A stretch of DNA of 64,000 bases from NCBI GenBank assembly GCA_903813345.2, contig CAIIXF020000006.1:37787936-37851935 (forward strand), in the 5' to 3' direction. The DNA is from Owenia fusiformis (Eukaryota; Annelida; Polychaeta; Sabellida; Oweniidae). The notes beneath the pieces were generated by a model, which saw only the letters and a list, made by a program, of their open reading frames with translations, did not search any database and was not told where the DNA came from. A program made the position numbers and the translations under genes. Positions 1 to 11,600 of the stretch are shown here, piece by piece; the stretch's first letter is position 1, and every line of letters starts with the position of its first letter.

Positions 1-2317
1 ATTACATTGAAATTGTCGAATCAAACATCAAGAGTGGATTCAGTTCTAATTTCGCGAAGCAAGAGAATCCAGATACTCTCATTAGCTTTACACCTTATGA
101 TTACAACAGTATCATGCACTATGGCAAATATGCATTTTCCAAGGACGCATATGCAGGATTGGAGACAATACGTGTAAAGAAATTCACTAATTTCCAAATT
201 GGCCAGCATTATTACCTCTCTGAAAGTGATATTAAAGATTTACAGACTTTGTATTCCTGCCCTGATATAGGTGGGTTGTTTTCATATATGTTTGTTTAAT
301 TTTTGTTTCTCATTCCTCATGTATTTTGAGCTAACTCCTCTGTTTGGTTCCAGGAAAACCACTTGACAGATTTACTTCAAATTTTCACACATGTTACATG
401 GTAAGAGGTTCTAGAGCTGATTAACTTTTGGGCGGCCATCTTGCATTCTGGCGGCCATCCTTCATTTTTCATTCCACATTTCTCGTTACTGAATCCATTA
501 GGTTACTACTTACTATTCTATGCGCAAATTGTTATGAAGTTATAAAAACACCCGTTTTTTCAGAAACCTACCGTAAGAACTCCCGTTTTTCCGAAATCTA
601 CCGTAAAAACTCCGGTTCTTTCAAAACTTACCGTAAAAACTCCCGTTTTTTCAAAATCTAAAGTAAAAACTCCCGTTTTTTCAAAATCTAAAGTAAAAAC
701 TCCCGTTTTTTCAGAAATCTACCGTAAAAATTCAAGTAATATAATTGTTATAAAGTCGTCTTGTACTGATTGGCGTGTGTGAGGTTTTTCTGTGTGGGCT
801 TTCAGAAAATGCTGTATCATCAGGCCTTTAGGAAGATGGCATTTTGATTACTTTTTATATTATGATTTCAGGAGTTACCCGTCGTAAGAGGGCCGCTACT
901 TCCCTTAGTGAGTACCATTTCATATAACAATTTGGTAATCATAAATGTATCTGGAGTTTGGATCATATGACTCCAAATTCCAAATAGAATAATTGGGGAG
1001 AATTACTACCGTGGCAGAATTTCCCTTTAAATTTAGAATTTTCTTGTATTATCAAATGCAAAACAAATGTCGAGCTTTTATGCATTTATTTTCTATTTCA
1101 GACTATGTTTGTACTTTCGAAGCTGATGATTTAAAATGTGGATTTGTAAATGAGCATCCGTCTATCTGGAAGTCGACACCCGTGTCGAGTATAGGTTCAG
1201 AATATTATGATGCCACCTTCAACTTCCCTTATCAAAATATAGGTAAGTTGAACTTTAATGACTCCAAAACTACAAGGCATAAACGCAAGGGCTCAAGTTC
1301 ATGAACTACTTATCGCTATTTCAGGATCGTCACAGCAAACTACCAATCATTCACCAGCATAAAGACATCCGGCTTCTTCTTTGCACTTTATAATATTTGA
1401 TACATCACTTCAACATTTTCAGGTAATGTGCTGTACATGGCGCCTGGGAGTGCCACCACCGAGGCCTTGTTCACCGCTAATGTTCCACCTGCCGCATATT
1501 GCCTTCAAATCTACTATTTTTGCCACGGGACAAACAGCAAGGCACAAGTCTACGCTGGCTTGAATGGTACAAAGAAGCTGCTTTACACATTACCATCCTG
1601 TACATATTTCAAGTGGTATTACACCTGGATCGGCGTTGATATGTCAACTTCTGGAACGGTATGTTCTGTTTTGTAATCAAGACACTATACTTCATTTTTA
1701 TGGAAACGTGTACGTGAACGGGAATGCTTATGGTCCCTTTGGATATGCTCTCTCCTTTTAGTATTTACTTGCCTGACTTATAATTAACGGTATAATGGAA
1801 AGTACCAGTTCAAATGAGGACAGTAATACCAGATGATCATAACACACGTACACGTTCTTTAAAGAACATGCGCTTGCCCTCCCAATTTAAAAAAATAAAA
1901 CAATCTCGACTTTTATGATTTTATAGATGAGTTTCATGGATAGAGTGCGCCAATCTTGACAAAAAAAACAATCTGACTGCATTGTTGTAATTTAGTATTG
2001 CGGGTCACGTTTGACTTCTAAAAGAAGCACAAATAGCTGTAACAATTTAGTTGTAGTAACTATAGTTGCAACATTATAAACAATACCTTTTGAACAACCT
2101 TTATATAGTAAACGTATAATACCCACTTATCAATCAAGTCAACTTTGTTTTAACCACATATTCCGGAAATAACATAATTTAATGATGCGTTATCCTTTTT
2201 TAATTGTCTTGTTTTTAGATTGAGATACATGGTATACGTGCAAACGTTGGACATTTTCTGTTAGACGAGATTAAGCTTATGGAAAAACCAGCTAACCGGA
2301 AAGACTGTAACCAATAA
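1..2317 (+). CDS. Astacin (M12A) metalloprotease with C-terminal MAM domain, 3' part of gene, five exons
   Basis: Secreted zinc endopeptidase of the meprin/HMP type. Exons read by translation and GT-AG sites: 1-270, 872-907, 1102-1242, 1423-1658, 2219-2317 (TAA 2315-2317); phases agree (1,1,1,0). Exon 1 gives the end of the catalytic domain: TPYDYNSIMHYGKYAFSK holds the Met-turn SIMHY with its zinc-ligand Tyr, followed by a conserved IGQ...LSESDIKDLQTLYSC ending. The HExxH helix and signal peptide lie outside the window. The 36-nt second exon encodes VTRRKRAATSL, a linker. Exons 3-5 form a MAM domain: CTFEADDLKCGFVNE, AYCLQIYYFCHGTNS, WYYTWIGVDMS, and the closing FLLDEIKLMEK...C. The protein stops ten residues later, so there is no MATH/TRAF, EGF or membrane segment as in vertebrate meprins. 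Domain calls are firm; exact splice sites are inferred. A possible ATTAAA poly(A) signal lies at 2493. Confidence 0.88.
548..735 (+). repeat. 31-bp minisatellite in the first astacin intron
   Basis: About six imperfect tandem copies of a 31-bp unit containing the pattern CCCGTTTTTTCAGAAATCTA then CCGTAAAAACT. It lies wholly in the intron between exons 1 and 2. Short open frames across it are repeat artefacts. Confidence 0.85.
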
Positions 2318-5300
2318 GTGTGCTTACAACAATTACAAGCACTATTGTTACCTAGGAACCATAAATAGTGGAATTGACCATGTGTATATGTATATTTATC
2401 TCATTTTCAAAATCATAATTGGCTTGCACTTTTGAGTTTAGTTTATTACACTATAATGTTACGTTCGATAATAACAGAAAGTAAAAACAGCAATTAAAAT
2501 ATAACAATATACAGTACTATATTTTTAACAACAGTGCCATACTTTGATCAACTTTAAACTTTTGACTATTTATACATTACAGTGCCTTAAATCACCTTAT
2601 ATATTAAATAAGGGTTACTATATCTACCTTACGGACCGAAGGGATCGAAGGTAGATGTGCATATCTCACGAGGGATAAACCCCATATCCAAACCGATCGC
2701 ACTTAACTGCCTTCACCTAAAATTTTCAATTTTTCCAAAATTTTCACATTTTTCAAAATTTAAAAAAATTCTTAATTTAACTCTCAATTCTTAATTTTAT
2801 CAAAAATGTATTTCAATTTTTTTAAAGCGGGAGATTTGGCGGGAGAAATAGAAATTCTGGATATGAAAACCTCAAAAATAGGATACGGGATATATCTTAC
2901 CAACTTTTCTCCCTAAAACTCCTCTTGACATAGGATAAGTAACCATATTTTGATATATCCATGTTACAACTTTACCCGGTGTAAAAGGGTAGGAGGTCCT
3001 ATCAAATTATTGTCATACTCCCCCTTTATAATGGTAACCTAAATACAACTCTTTCCCGCATTATCTTATACACAATAAGGCCAGTAAGGGCCGTTAAGAA
3101 AGGGGACCATAATCCCTTGGCGACCATCATTTCTTTCACACCGGGTTTATGTGGCCCCTATCCCCCCAGGGGGAGTAAGTCACCCCCCCCCCCCTCTAGC
3201 TATTATACCACTGTTTTAATACAGAGAATATGTAAGAAGTAGGGGTGACTTACTCCCCGCGTATTCCTTCGAGATATAATCGTACTTAGATTTGTAGATG
3301 TTGATATTATGTGATGATACATTGACGTTTTCATTTCTGGTCATTGAATAAGTACGGATTCAACATTCTGATTTATCAGAGTCCCTCTTTACCTACGGTC
3401 AAGACAAGTAACTTAGTCAACATTCGATATTCGTATGTTCATCAATATTTACTAAGAATGGTGCCACAATTGAAGTAAACCTCTGGTTAATTATTTTCAA
3501 TAATCCTATCCGCAAACGTGTAAATGATAATTTTGATGTTCTGTTACAAATTGGTGAAGCAATCTTTGGGATATGACCTAAATTTCTGATTTTCCACTGT
3601 GTCCCTGTATACTCCTACTTCAAAAGATATATGTTATTCGTCATTTTTCATTATGAACCAACCATAAATGTATTTTTTCTTGTTTACATACACAATGAAC
3701 TTTCAGTTTTCAAATATTGCAAGACGGTACTGCATTTATTTGTTCAGGATATCGAGCAAACAAATGCTTGTCAATTTACACTGTAATATCCCACACACTT
3801 ATATTTCAAGGGTAGTTTTGAAGAATAATCAAGAAAATCTATGTTTTCAAATAGATTCATCCTTGTCAAACTACGTGAATGAGAATATGCCGTTTGAAAA
3901 ACTCACAACATGTTTTAAGTTCTTACAATTCTTGGTTAAAAAAAATAATTTGAAAGTTGTGATTTCGAATGTAATATCCTACTCAATGAAATTTGTTGAT
4001 ATTTGTGATTTTTTTTCTTTTGAAATGCACATTGCTGGATAACAGAACCTTGCCACGTTCGAGATGCACGAAAAGTGTTTTGTTAATACTTGACGTCGTA
4101 CGGATATTTGGATGTGATTGACGTTTTCGGTAATCTCCTACCACTGTAATTTCCAACTTAATATTTGGAAGCCAAATGTGATAGTCACGAATTGTTATTT
4201 AAGTCACACGTTGATGCATACATCATGTGCGTACATTAACTGTCGAATACATGCCAACTTACATTTATATAAATATCCACAATTAACTCAAATCATCAAT
4301 TCTCGAAACGGTTTATTATTTAACCTGGTGAATTGAATGTTTCATTTTGATTCATAATTATGGTATCGGATTTGAGTTTGATATAAGTCGAGGCTTAAAC
4401 AAAGGAATAAAATTACGTGAAACCTTTTGTGAAAATTCGAACGATTTTTCAAGAATCCTCCTTCAAAGTGATACCAAAGTGCTCCCCGGGAGTGGAAATT
4501 TCGTCTTGTGTAATCAAAATAATAGAGCGGGTGGTTTGAATTTTTGTTTGAGTTTATAGTTTACATCTATAAATTGAAAAACATATCGCCTAATTGAGAG
4601 GCACATGCATATTTTGGCGATCTATCATTATAAAGGGCTAAATATTGTGCAAAAACAGGAGTTGACACGCTTACATTTGGAAATAAAATTTCCTACATAA
4701 TCGTCGACTCATGTTTAAAAGTCATGAAAACAAGGTTGAACACAAAACATTGACCCAGTTACTGTCTATTCAGCATGGGTTCACGAAGGGAAATATTATT
4801 AATGACTTAAATCGTTTACAGTTAAGTTGTATTCCAAGAAACTTATCAATTTAGAAATGCAAAATGTTCAATTTTGTTTTTCAATTATAAAAAATGGCAC
4901 CTGAAGAGAACAACGTTTTCAAAATTTTTAAAACGGAGATATTAACTTATGCAACATTCATTGGCATGTGTCAGGGAGTAAATAGGAAGAATATGCATTT
5001 GATTCTATATCTTGTTCCCAAAGGAGTTTGTTAAGGAGCGGTATATCTTAACGTACTTTTATCATCCCGAACTCAAACATTTCGAATACTTATTTCTAGA
5101 ACGCTTTGTTGAGAATGGATTCGAGATGTACTCAAAATTAGTGCGTTAAAATGTGTATTATCATCTAAATAACCACCTCACAAATTATTTTGGAAATCAA
5201 AGATGTACGAATTTTGAGATTTTTATTTTCGAATGTTGACTTACTTACTTGGCTTGACTGTCTAACGCTTTTGAGAAAAAGGATAGTAAAGGCTGTGGAT

Positions 5301-5962
5301 CCCACAATGCGGATTCAACGTTCAATTAAAGTTCAGAAATACTGTTACACAACCAAACATTAATTCTATTTTCATGAATAAAATTAAATCAGCGCGGTAC
5401 TTTGTTTACTTATAAAAGTTGTGTTCAATTCTTCTATACAATAGAATCTATTTACTCTCCTTTGTGTTAGCTTTAGTCTCGAAAATGAGCTTAATTAAAT
5501 ATTTAGAGTAAGCGAACCAATAACCAGTGCTTTGCTATGTAGACGTCCTGAAGGAACATGCAAACCCCGAAAACATCTTGCGTGATAATACGAATGTATT
5601 GATTATGTTTAACAGTAAATGCGATCGGGTCATGGACGTTCGATGTGAATGAGTTACAATGACATTAACAGGTATAAAGGAAAAGTGGAATAAACAAATT
5701 AGGATTAGCAGGTACTGTGGGATAAACAGCTTTCCAACAAAAGGCAATTGTATTTGACTTTGTGACGGTGCCAAGTTCGTACGGTACTTGGTACTGGATA
5801 AACACATGAATGACATGTAGTCTAAGTTATCGAGCAGTAAATTGACGATGACATTCAACGAAACGTTAAAACGCAAAGAAGTCATTTTATGACGCACGAA
5901 CTCGGATTTTTGAAATGTCAAAAGTTGAAATTAGGACCTCATAGATCAAAATCAAAGTGATA
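2318..5962. other. AT-rich intergenic spacer, no gene recognised
   Basis: Both strands were scanned. Open frames of 70-128 codons occur (for example 3668-4042 plus and 5535-5921 minus), but they are AT-rich, show no domain or conserved-looking motif and are not supported. The stretch holds C-runs near 3181 and a 17-bp inverted repeat at 3170-3258. A TATAAAA string at about 5412 lies roughly 550 bp before the next start codon and could be a core promoter, but is unproven. Confidence 0.5.
3170..3258. repeat. Perfect 17-bp inverted repeat
   Basis: GGGGAGTAAGTCACCCC at 3170-3186 is exactly inverted at 3242-3258, with a 55-nt spacer that starts with a C-run. Possibly the ends or core of a small foldback element; no target duplication was recognised. 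Confidence 0.7.
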
Positions 5963-7228
5963 ATGTTGACATTAACAGATAAAAAACTAAAGGAGAGGGA
6001 GGACAGGAAGTTTCATGATATGATGAGATTAAAAATGCACAAATATGAAACAAAAAACAAAAAGGACTCTGGTTACAATGGAGTTGCCAAAGACATGACG
6101 AAGGTTCTTCACAGAAACGCATTTGTACAGCGTGACTTGGAAAGGAAAGAATTGCAAATTCATAAACAAGAAAAAGATCGAATTAGAGAAATTCGTAAAG
6201 TTCAAAGTGACTTCCAGAAAACTATGAGAAAACTACGTAAGGCAACACCAAGTGTAGGCTCGAACTTTTTTCAACGACATACAGACAGTGAAAAGCAAAG
6301 TAGAGACTTGTCATTAAAAATGATGGAGACGCTCAAATCTACCCGAGAACTTGATTCACCAAGTTCAAATAAACATAATTCAGAAATATCGCATTCAGAT
6401 CGTAATCCGGAACATTTGGGTAAATATCGTAAGCCAATGTCTTTACCGAGTCATGACGTGCCGGTGGAGGACGACTCGGGAACCGATAGCCCTGTAAACA
6501 TCAGTGGAACCGACCATAGCCCAGTTCTTCGACGACAATACAGCCCAACATGCCTAACTTCACCCCCTCTTGTGTTACCTCCATTGCCATATAGCCCAGG
6601 CATGACCACAGGCGCTACGAGAGATATCCATGAACTGGACGATCCTGATGAACAAAGTGACCTCAAATTTCGCAGACGATTGCTTGGAAGGAGGAGGAGT
6701 CAATCGGCGTGCAATCTGAGCAGTATACCACGCACAGAGCGTCAAGGACTGCCTAGCGTTTTCGTATTACCCCCCATTTCACCAGATTTCGGACATTCTC
6801 AAAATGATGATAGAAATGATTCGACCAGCGACAGAGTAACAAATCAATTTCATTCCTTGAATTTGAAGGAAAAGAGGAGACTCAGTATATCTGCGTCCCA
6901 TATTGACCAAATTGGATTTGAAAGCTCCGCGAAGCTTGATCAGGCAGACGATGGATCGTCTGAATCTGAATCGATTGTATCTTCCGACGATTCTGACGTA
7001 GACGATACGATGTCAGCCGAAGAATCGGAAAACATGTTAATGTTGTACCAACGAGGGGGGTCATTCAGCAGACGGCGAAGTTCGTCTGCTCCTGAACTTA
7101 GAGAAGGGAGACCAGAAAGGGTGCCTTCCGCACGAAGAAATGCAGTAATTTCATCAAAAAGTTTAAGGGTGGTTTCAAGAACCGGCCGACGTCATCGCCG
7201 TGGACCCTACACAACATGTGATTCATAA
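5963..7228 (+). CDS. Uncharacterised 421-residue protein, coiled-coil N-terminus and Ser/Arg-rich tail, intronless
   Basis: Not recognised. The ATG at 5963 (MLTLTDKKLKERE) is the first in frame; an in-frame TAG at 5942 closes the frame upstream. A splice acceptor at 5956-5957 is also conceivable, which would make this a last exon. Residues 1-100 are strongly charged and heptad-like (KKLKEREDRKFHDMMRLK, RDLERKELQIHKQEKDR), predicting a basic coiled coil. The middle is Ser/Pro-rich with repeated SP sites and an LPPLPYSP stretch. RRRSQSACNLSS and RRRSSSAPEL are basophilic-kinase/14-3-3-like motifs, and an acidic SSESESIVSSDDSDVDD run lies between them. The C-terminus is very basic (RTGRRHRRGPY). 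Composition and length argue for a real protein, perhaps a cytoskeletal or nuclear phosphoprotein, but this is inference. A long T-tract at 7269-7298 follows. Confidence 0.72.
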   Translation: MLTLTDKKLKEREDRKFHDMMRLKMHKYETKNKKDSGYNGVAKDMTKVLHRNAFVQRDLERKELQIHKQEKDRIREIRKVQSDFQKTMRKLRKATPSVGSNFFQRHTDSEKQSRDLSLKMMETLKSTRELDSPSSNKHNSEISHSDRNPEHLGKYRKPMSLPSHDVPVEDDSGTDSPVNISGTDHSPVLRRQYSPTCLTSPPLVLPPLPYSPGMTTGATRDIHELDDPDEQSDLKFRRRLLGRRRSQSACNLSSIPRTERQGLPSVFVLPPISPDFGHSQNDDRNDSTSDRVTNQFHSLNLKEKRRLSISASHIDQIGFESSAKLDQADDGSSESESIVSSDDSDVDDTMSAEESENMLMLYQRGGSFSRRRSSSAPELREGRPERVPSARRNAVISSKSLRVVSRTGRRHRRGPYTTCDS

Positions 7229-7683
7229 CCGATTCATAATACTGAATCAGCTTATCGATTCAATCATTTATTTTATTTTTTTTTTTTTTTTTTTTTTTAT
7301 ATATAGATATTTATTTCTCCTTTCTAGATAACATATTAACATAACATATTCTACATTGGAATTATCAAATGTATAGAGATTTTCTTGATAGTAGTCTTAA
7401 AACTTCGAGCTTAGAAAGTGAAATAATGTTATTCCTCAAAAACTACTGGAATTCCAGATAGATAGAGTTCTCAAAATTTTCACAGTCTTAACTCAACCAT
7501 TTTTGACAAGAATCATTTGCATCCCTTCATCTGGATCACTACTTGCAAATATGTCCCTATTTAGTCCAATTAACATTTAAATCAATCAATAGTACTTGGC
7601 ACTATTTGTTATATATGTTCACGTTCCTATTTCCGTATTATTCCGTTCATATTCATCATTATGTAGTCATTGACATCACAACA
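7229..7683. other. Spacer with T-tract, no gene recognised
   Basis: AT-rich DNA between convergent genes, with a near-continuous T-run at 7269-7298 followed by an AT stretch. No open frame with protein-like composition was seen on either strand. Confidence 0.5.
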
Positions 7684-8419
7684 TTACATATAATCCTCTC
7701 CGATCTTATCAATGAAGCGCATATACCTCCCTTCACATGTTGCCATACTGAAGTTTGTTAGCGCTGCAACATCGCATGTCGTATCAGAATCTGTGTTTGT
7801 TTCTTTGGTATCTTTATCAATTTTGCACTCAGTTGATTTGTTGTCCATCTGTTTCTTAATATTTACATTGCAGCCTCTGTTTTCTGTCCATATTGTCTGT
7901 TTTAGTTGCGACATGTTTCATCTTAAGTTCTGTTGCACAAGACTGGTGTCTCTTCACTTTATTATCCGTTTGTGTACTTGTGTTTACTTTGTTGATTCTG
8001 TCCTGGGGAGTCTGTAATAATGAAGTAAATCCACTGTCTTCTGTATTTGGTGAATTCTCTGTATCAGTGTTATTGTTTACAATTTGACTGTTATCAGCAT
8101 TGATAAACACATCATCACTATATGTATTTTGACCAGGTTTCACAGGTGTTGACTGTTCATGTAATCCTATTTGTTCATGGTTTAGAACACTACTCACTAT
8201 TTTTTTACTGGTATTGAAAGCACTAATCCTATTTGTGTCTCTCATTAGCCTACTTGGTGATTTGCTTCTAGTTTCTGAACTTGGGTCACCAAGATGGTGT
8301 ACTACATATTGCAATGTGATAGATGTTCCATTGTTTGTTGCATTTATCTTATATCCTCCGAGGATGCACCCTTCTTCTTGTAGTTCACTGATCAGATGCT
8401 CCACTATCTTAGGAATCAT
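7684..8419 (-). pseudogene. Unknown small gene in two overlapping frames, apparent frameshift
   Basis: Not recognised. The ATG at 8419 opens a 187-codon frame (8419-7856) beginning MIPKIVEHLISELQEEGCIL, a plausible helical domain. It is followed by a Ser/Thr/Asn-rich low-complexity stretch (SPSRLMRD, TSTQTDNKVK). It ends in TAA, but a second frame open from 7914 to 7684 continues with similar polar composition (KKQMDNKSTECKIDKDTKE, DTTCDVAALTNF) and ends GEDYM. No intron of reasonable length fits between the two frames, so a single-base indel near 7860-7910 is the simplest explanation: decay, polymorphism or assembly error. An intron starting earlier in the first frame is the alternative. Upstream of the ATG the frame is closed by TGA. 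Confidence 0.45.
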
Positions 8420-8568
8420 TGTATCTCAATATATTTCTTATAATGTTCTTTATTTCACTGACTTTTACTATCTTTTACGAGCAAATTTTTTCCTGCTTTT
8501 CAGTTTACCACTTGAACTCTCAATTCAATCATTTATAGCATTGGAACAAATTATACATTATAAAGAAG

Positions 8569-9180
8569 TTTAAAGGAATATTCCTTGCCAAACCATCTCT
8601 CTCCTCATATGGTAGCTATAACCATATATATGCTTGCCATGTTTAGCAAAACACGCAAAAATGTTTTGATATGGTCAAATTTGATCACTTAGAAATGTGA
8701 TGCTCAATTCCAGTAAGCTGCCATCTTTTAAAATTGCACACAGGAAGTGATGTCATCGACTCTCAACTTTGCATATAGCATTAGGTGAGGAGCTATTAAG
8801 AATTACAAAACCAGCTAAATATTCTTTTTTAACTTTGTATCTTATTTAATCCTTCTGAAAATCTCTTCTTTTATTCTAAGTTGACAAGCCCTGAAAATAT
8901 TTTTGCATAGAAAGTAATGATCACTTGTCTAGAAGTGATTTTGTGCTACTTTCCTATACTGTTATGGGCAAGGTTATAGAAGTTGAGAGTTGATGACATC
9001 ACTTCCTGCAAGAAATCTTAAAAGATGGCAGCTCACTGGAAATAAGCACTAGATTTTTAAATGATCAATATTGACCACATTAAAACATTTTCCCATGTTT
9101 TGCTAAATATGGAAACTATATATATGATTATAGCTACCATATCAAGAGAGAAAGGGTCTGGCAAGGAATATTCCTTTAAA
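8569..9180. mobile_element. 612-bp foldback/MITE with ~200-bp terminal inverted repeats
   Basis: The ends TTTAAAGGAATATTCC and GGAATATTCCTTTAAA are perfect inverted complements. Similarity continues inward for about 200 bp on each side, for example GGAAGTGATGTCATCGACTC at 8752 against GAGTTGATGACATCACTTCC near 8987, leaving a central ~210-bp loop. It has no coding capacity. Superfamily unassigned; no clear target-site duplication was found. Confidence 0.85.
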
Positions 9181-10012
9181 CTTGTTGAGGAGACGTCATT
9201 GAGTGAAGTATGTATACTGTCTAAACATCCATTTATATTTACGTAAGGTTTCGTCGAAACAAGGATTTTAAACATGAATTGTTGGAAAAGGTTAGGTCAT
9301 TTGACTTCTGTTTTTCCCAAAAAATGTCACTCAAAACGTTCTTATATCACAACGATATAGCCCAAGGTACAACATTACAAAGCACGCCAAAATGTATGTA
9401 TTAAGTCAATAGCTCATATCATGCAAATGTTTATTGTTAATTATGCTGTTACTTTTTATTGAGATCGACTTCAGCTTGAAATATTTTAGAAATGTCTATT
9501 TATATCCTTATTCCCGACATTTTGTCCTATTTTCCCGATGATACATTCAAACCTGGGGACAAATAGCGTCATTCATTTGTTAAACAAATACAATATAATA
9601 AGATTCAAAATGTATAAATTTATTCAGATATTCACTTTTTACAGCGACACTCTTACAATTAAGGAGCACTCTATAGAAAGTTATGTTTAGGCTAACGATA
9701 TATGTACATGTATGTAGGACCACATCACATTTCCACCAAACTAAATGAATCTAAAATATTAAAATATAAGTATGTTAATATTACTCGAGACCATCATTAA
9801 AAGTCTCATGTATTACTCAAAATCTTGTTTAAAAGAAAGAGTAAAATAAAAAATATATTTCAACAATTACATTCTGGTTATCTTGAGATGACATCAATTC
9901 ATATACAAAAAATAAATCACTGAAATTGGATTTTTTTGTAATTGCTTATTCAATAACGTGGGACGTGCAGTGTATTTTCTCTACGTTTAATAAATTTTGA
10001 GACCTTAAAGAA
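9181..10012. other. Spacer, no gene recognised
   Basis: AT-rich DNA between two inverted-repeat elements; no supported open frame or RNA gene was seen. Confidence 0.4.
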
Positions 10013-10155
10013 GATTTGTTATGTTATATTTATTTTCATACTATAATTATTACAATTTGAATAACATTTGAATGACAATTTAATAACATCTTTTGAATTT
10101 GTTATTCAAATTGTAATAATTAATGAAAATAAATATAAGATAACATAACAAAATC
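10013..10155. mobile_element. 143-bp near-palindromic hairpin MITE
   Basis: The left arm (GATTTGTTATGTTATATTTA onward, 10013-10070) is the reverse complement of the right arm ending AAGATAACATAACAAAATC at 10155, with small indels and a ~28-nt loop. Its AT-only make-up and full-length hairpin are typical of small non-autonomous DNA elements. Confidence 0.8.
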
Positions 10156-10649
10156 AAGAAGATTTGGGATTTATTTTGACTTTATTATCATGAAATTAAT
10201 TTCATTTTCACACAAATTCCCATGTATTTTATGGTTGTCTTAAGACACATCATTTCAAGAAGTAAGGACAGATCCCATAGGCTCACTGTGTGATCCAAAA
10301 AGTTATCGAAAACATCCACAAACCTCTAAGGAATGATTTTAATATTTGATACTGAGATGAATAAAGGTGTGTCTTTCCACACGGTATTAACATGCAAAAT
10401 GTCACCACTTGCCATTTGCTACAATCGTTTTAGACGCTGATCGTCGAACTCCGAACAGCAACAGCCATCAACAAAAAAAGGTGGAGACTATAACAATTTG
10501 TCACCACTTTACAAGTTCTCAGGAGTCCACATCTGACCTCAAATTTGAGATTTGAACGAAATACTCAATCGGCCGGGCGCCAGCCGGTGAATGGGGGCAC
10601 ATGTGACCTAGGCATTAGTCAGTGTTTTATACCATAGTTTAGTTTATGT

Positions 10650-11600
10650 AATTTTCACCTGGGCAACAAACTAAGCTGTCCTGATCTCACCCTGTATCTG
10701 GGATTATTAACATAGTGTACGTCATGTAATTCAAATTTGAGCAACAAACTCAGCCATCACACCCTGTATCTGAGATTAAAATACATAACTATTTACTAGC
10801 ATGAAAATTGAAAACACATTCCCTATGTTAATATGCCACTACATAGTGTACATGTAATTCAAATTTGAGCAACAAACTCAGCCATCACACCCTGTATCTG
10901 AGATTAAAATACATAACTATTTACTAGCATGAAAATTGAAAACACATTCCCTATGTTAATATGCCACTACATAGTGTACATGTAATTCAAATTTGAGCAA
11001 CAAACTCAGCAATCACACCCTGTATCTGAGATTAAAATACATAATTATTTCCAAGCATGACAACTGGAAACACATTCCCTGTGATAATATGCCACTACAT
11101 AGTGTACATGTAATTCAAATTTGAGCAACATACAGTATTTACAAGCATGAAAATTGAAAACACCATCTCACTGTTAATATGCCACTACATAGTGTACATG
11201 TAATTCACATTTGAGCAACAAACTCAGCCATCACACCCTTTATCTAGGATTTAAATATACAATAACCATTTACAAGCATAAAAAGTTCCCTGTTTTAATA
11301 TCCCATTACATACTGTACATGTAATTCACATTTGAGTAACAAACTCAGCCATTAAACCCTATATCTGAGATTAAAATACAAAATTATTTACAAGCATGAA
11401 AATTGAAAACACCTTCCCTGTGTTAATATGCCACTACATAGTGTACATGTAATTCACATTTGAGCAACATACTCAGCCATCACACCCTGTATCTGGGATT
11501 AACATACAAATTTAAAAGCATGAAAATTGAAAACACCTTCTCTGTGTTAATATGCCACTACATAGTGTACATGTAATTCACATTTGAGCAACAAACTCAG
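10650..11600. repeat. ~128-bp tandem array derived from the LRRC41 3' end
   Basis: A motif ACATAGTGTACATGTAATTC recurs at 10841, 10969, 11097, 11187, 11307 (variant), 11436 and 11560, giving spacings of mostly 120-129 bp and one of 90. Each full unit also contains GAGCAACAAACTCAGCCATC. Read on the minus strand that sequence is the end of the LRRC41 coding region (MAEFVAQ then a stop) plus 3' flank. The gene's own copy is the right-hand member (11578-11613). About eight copies in all, including a diverged one at 10655. Confidence 0.88.

Noticed and set aside
1-2317. Possibility that the astacin gene is a meprin with MATH and EGF domains
   Set aside because: The frame stops ten residues after the MAM-closing Cys at 2315, and no MATH-like exon is seen in the following 3.6 kb.
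3668-4042. 124-codon plus-strand open frame
   Set aside because: AT-rich with no homology-like motif, no clear promoter or splice context; likely chance.
5535-5921. 128-codon minus-strand open frame
   Set aside because: Hydrophobic AT-rich translation with no domain-like pattern, lying in the probable promoter region of the next plus-strand gene.
5957-5962. GTG start six bases before the ATG of the 421-residue gene
   Set aside because: Eukaryotic nuclear genes rarely start at GTG, and the ATG at 5963 is adjacent in the same frame.
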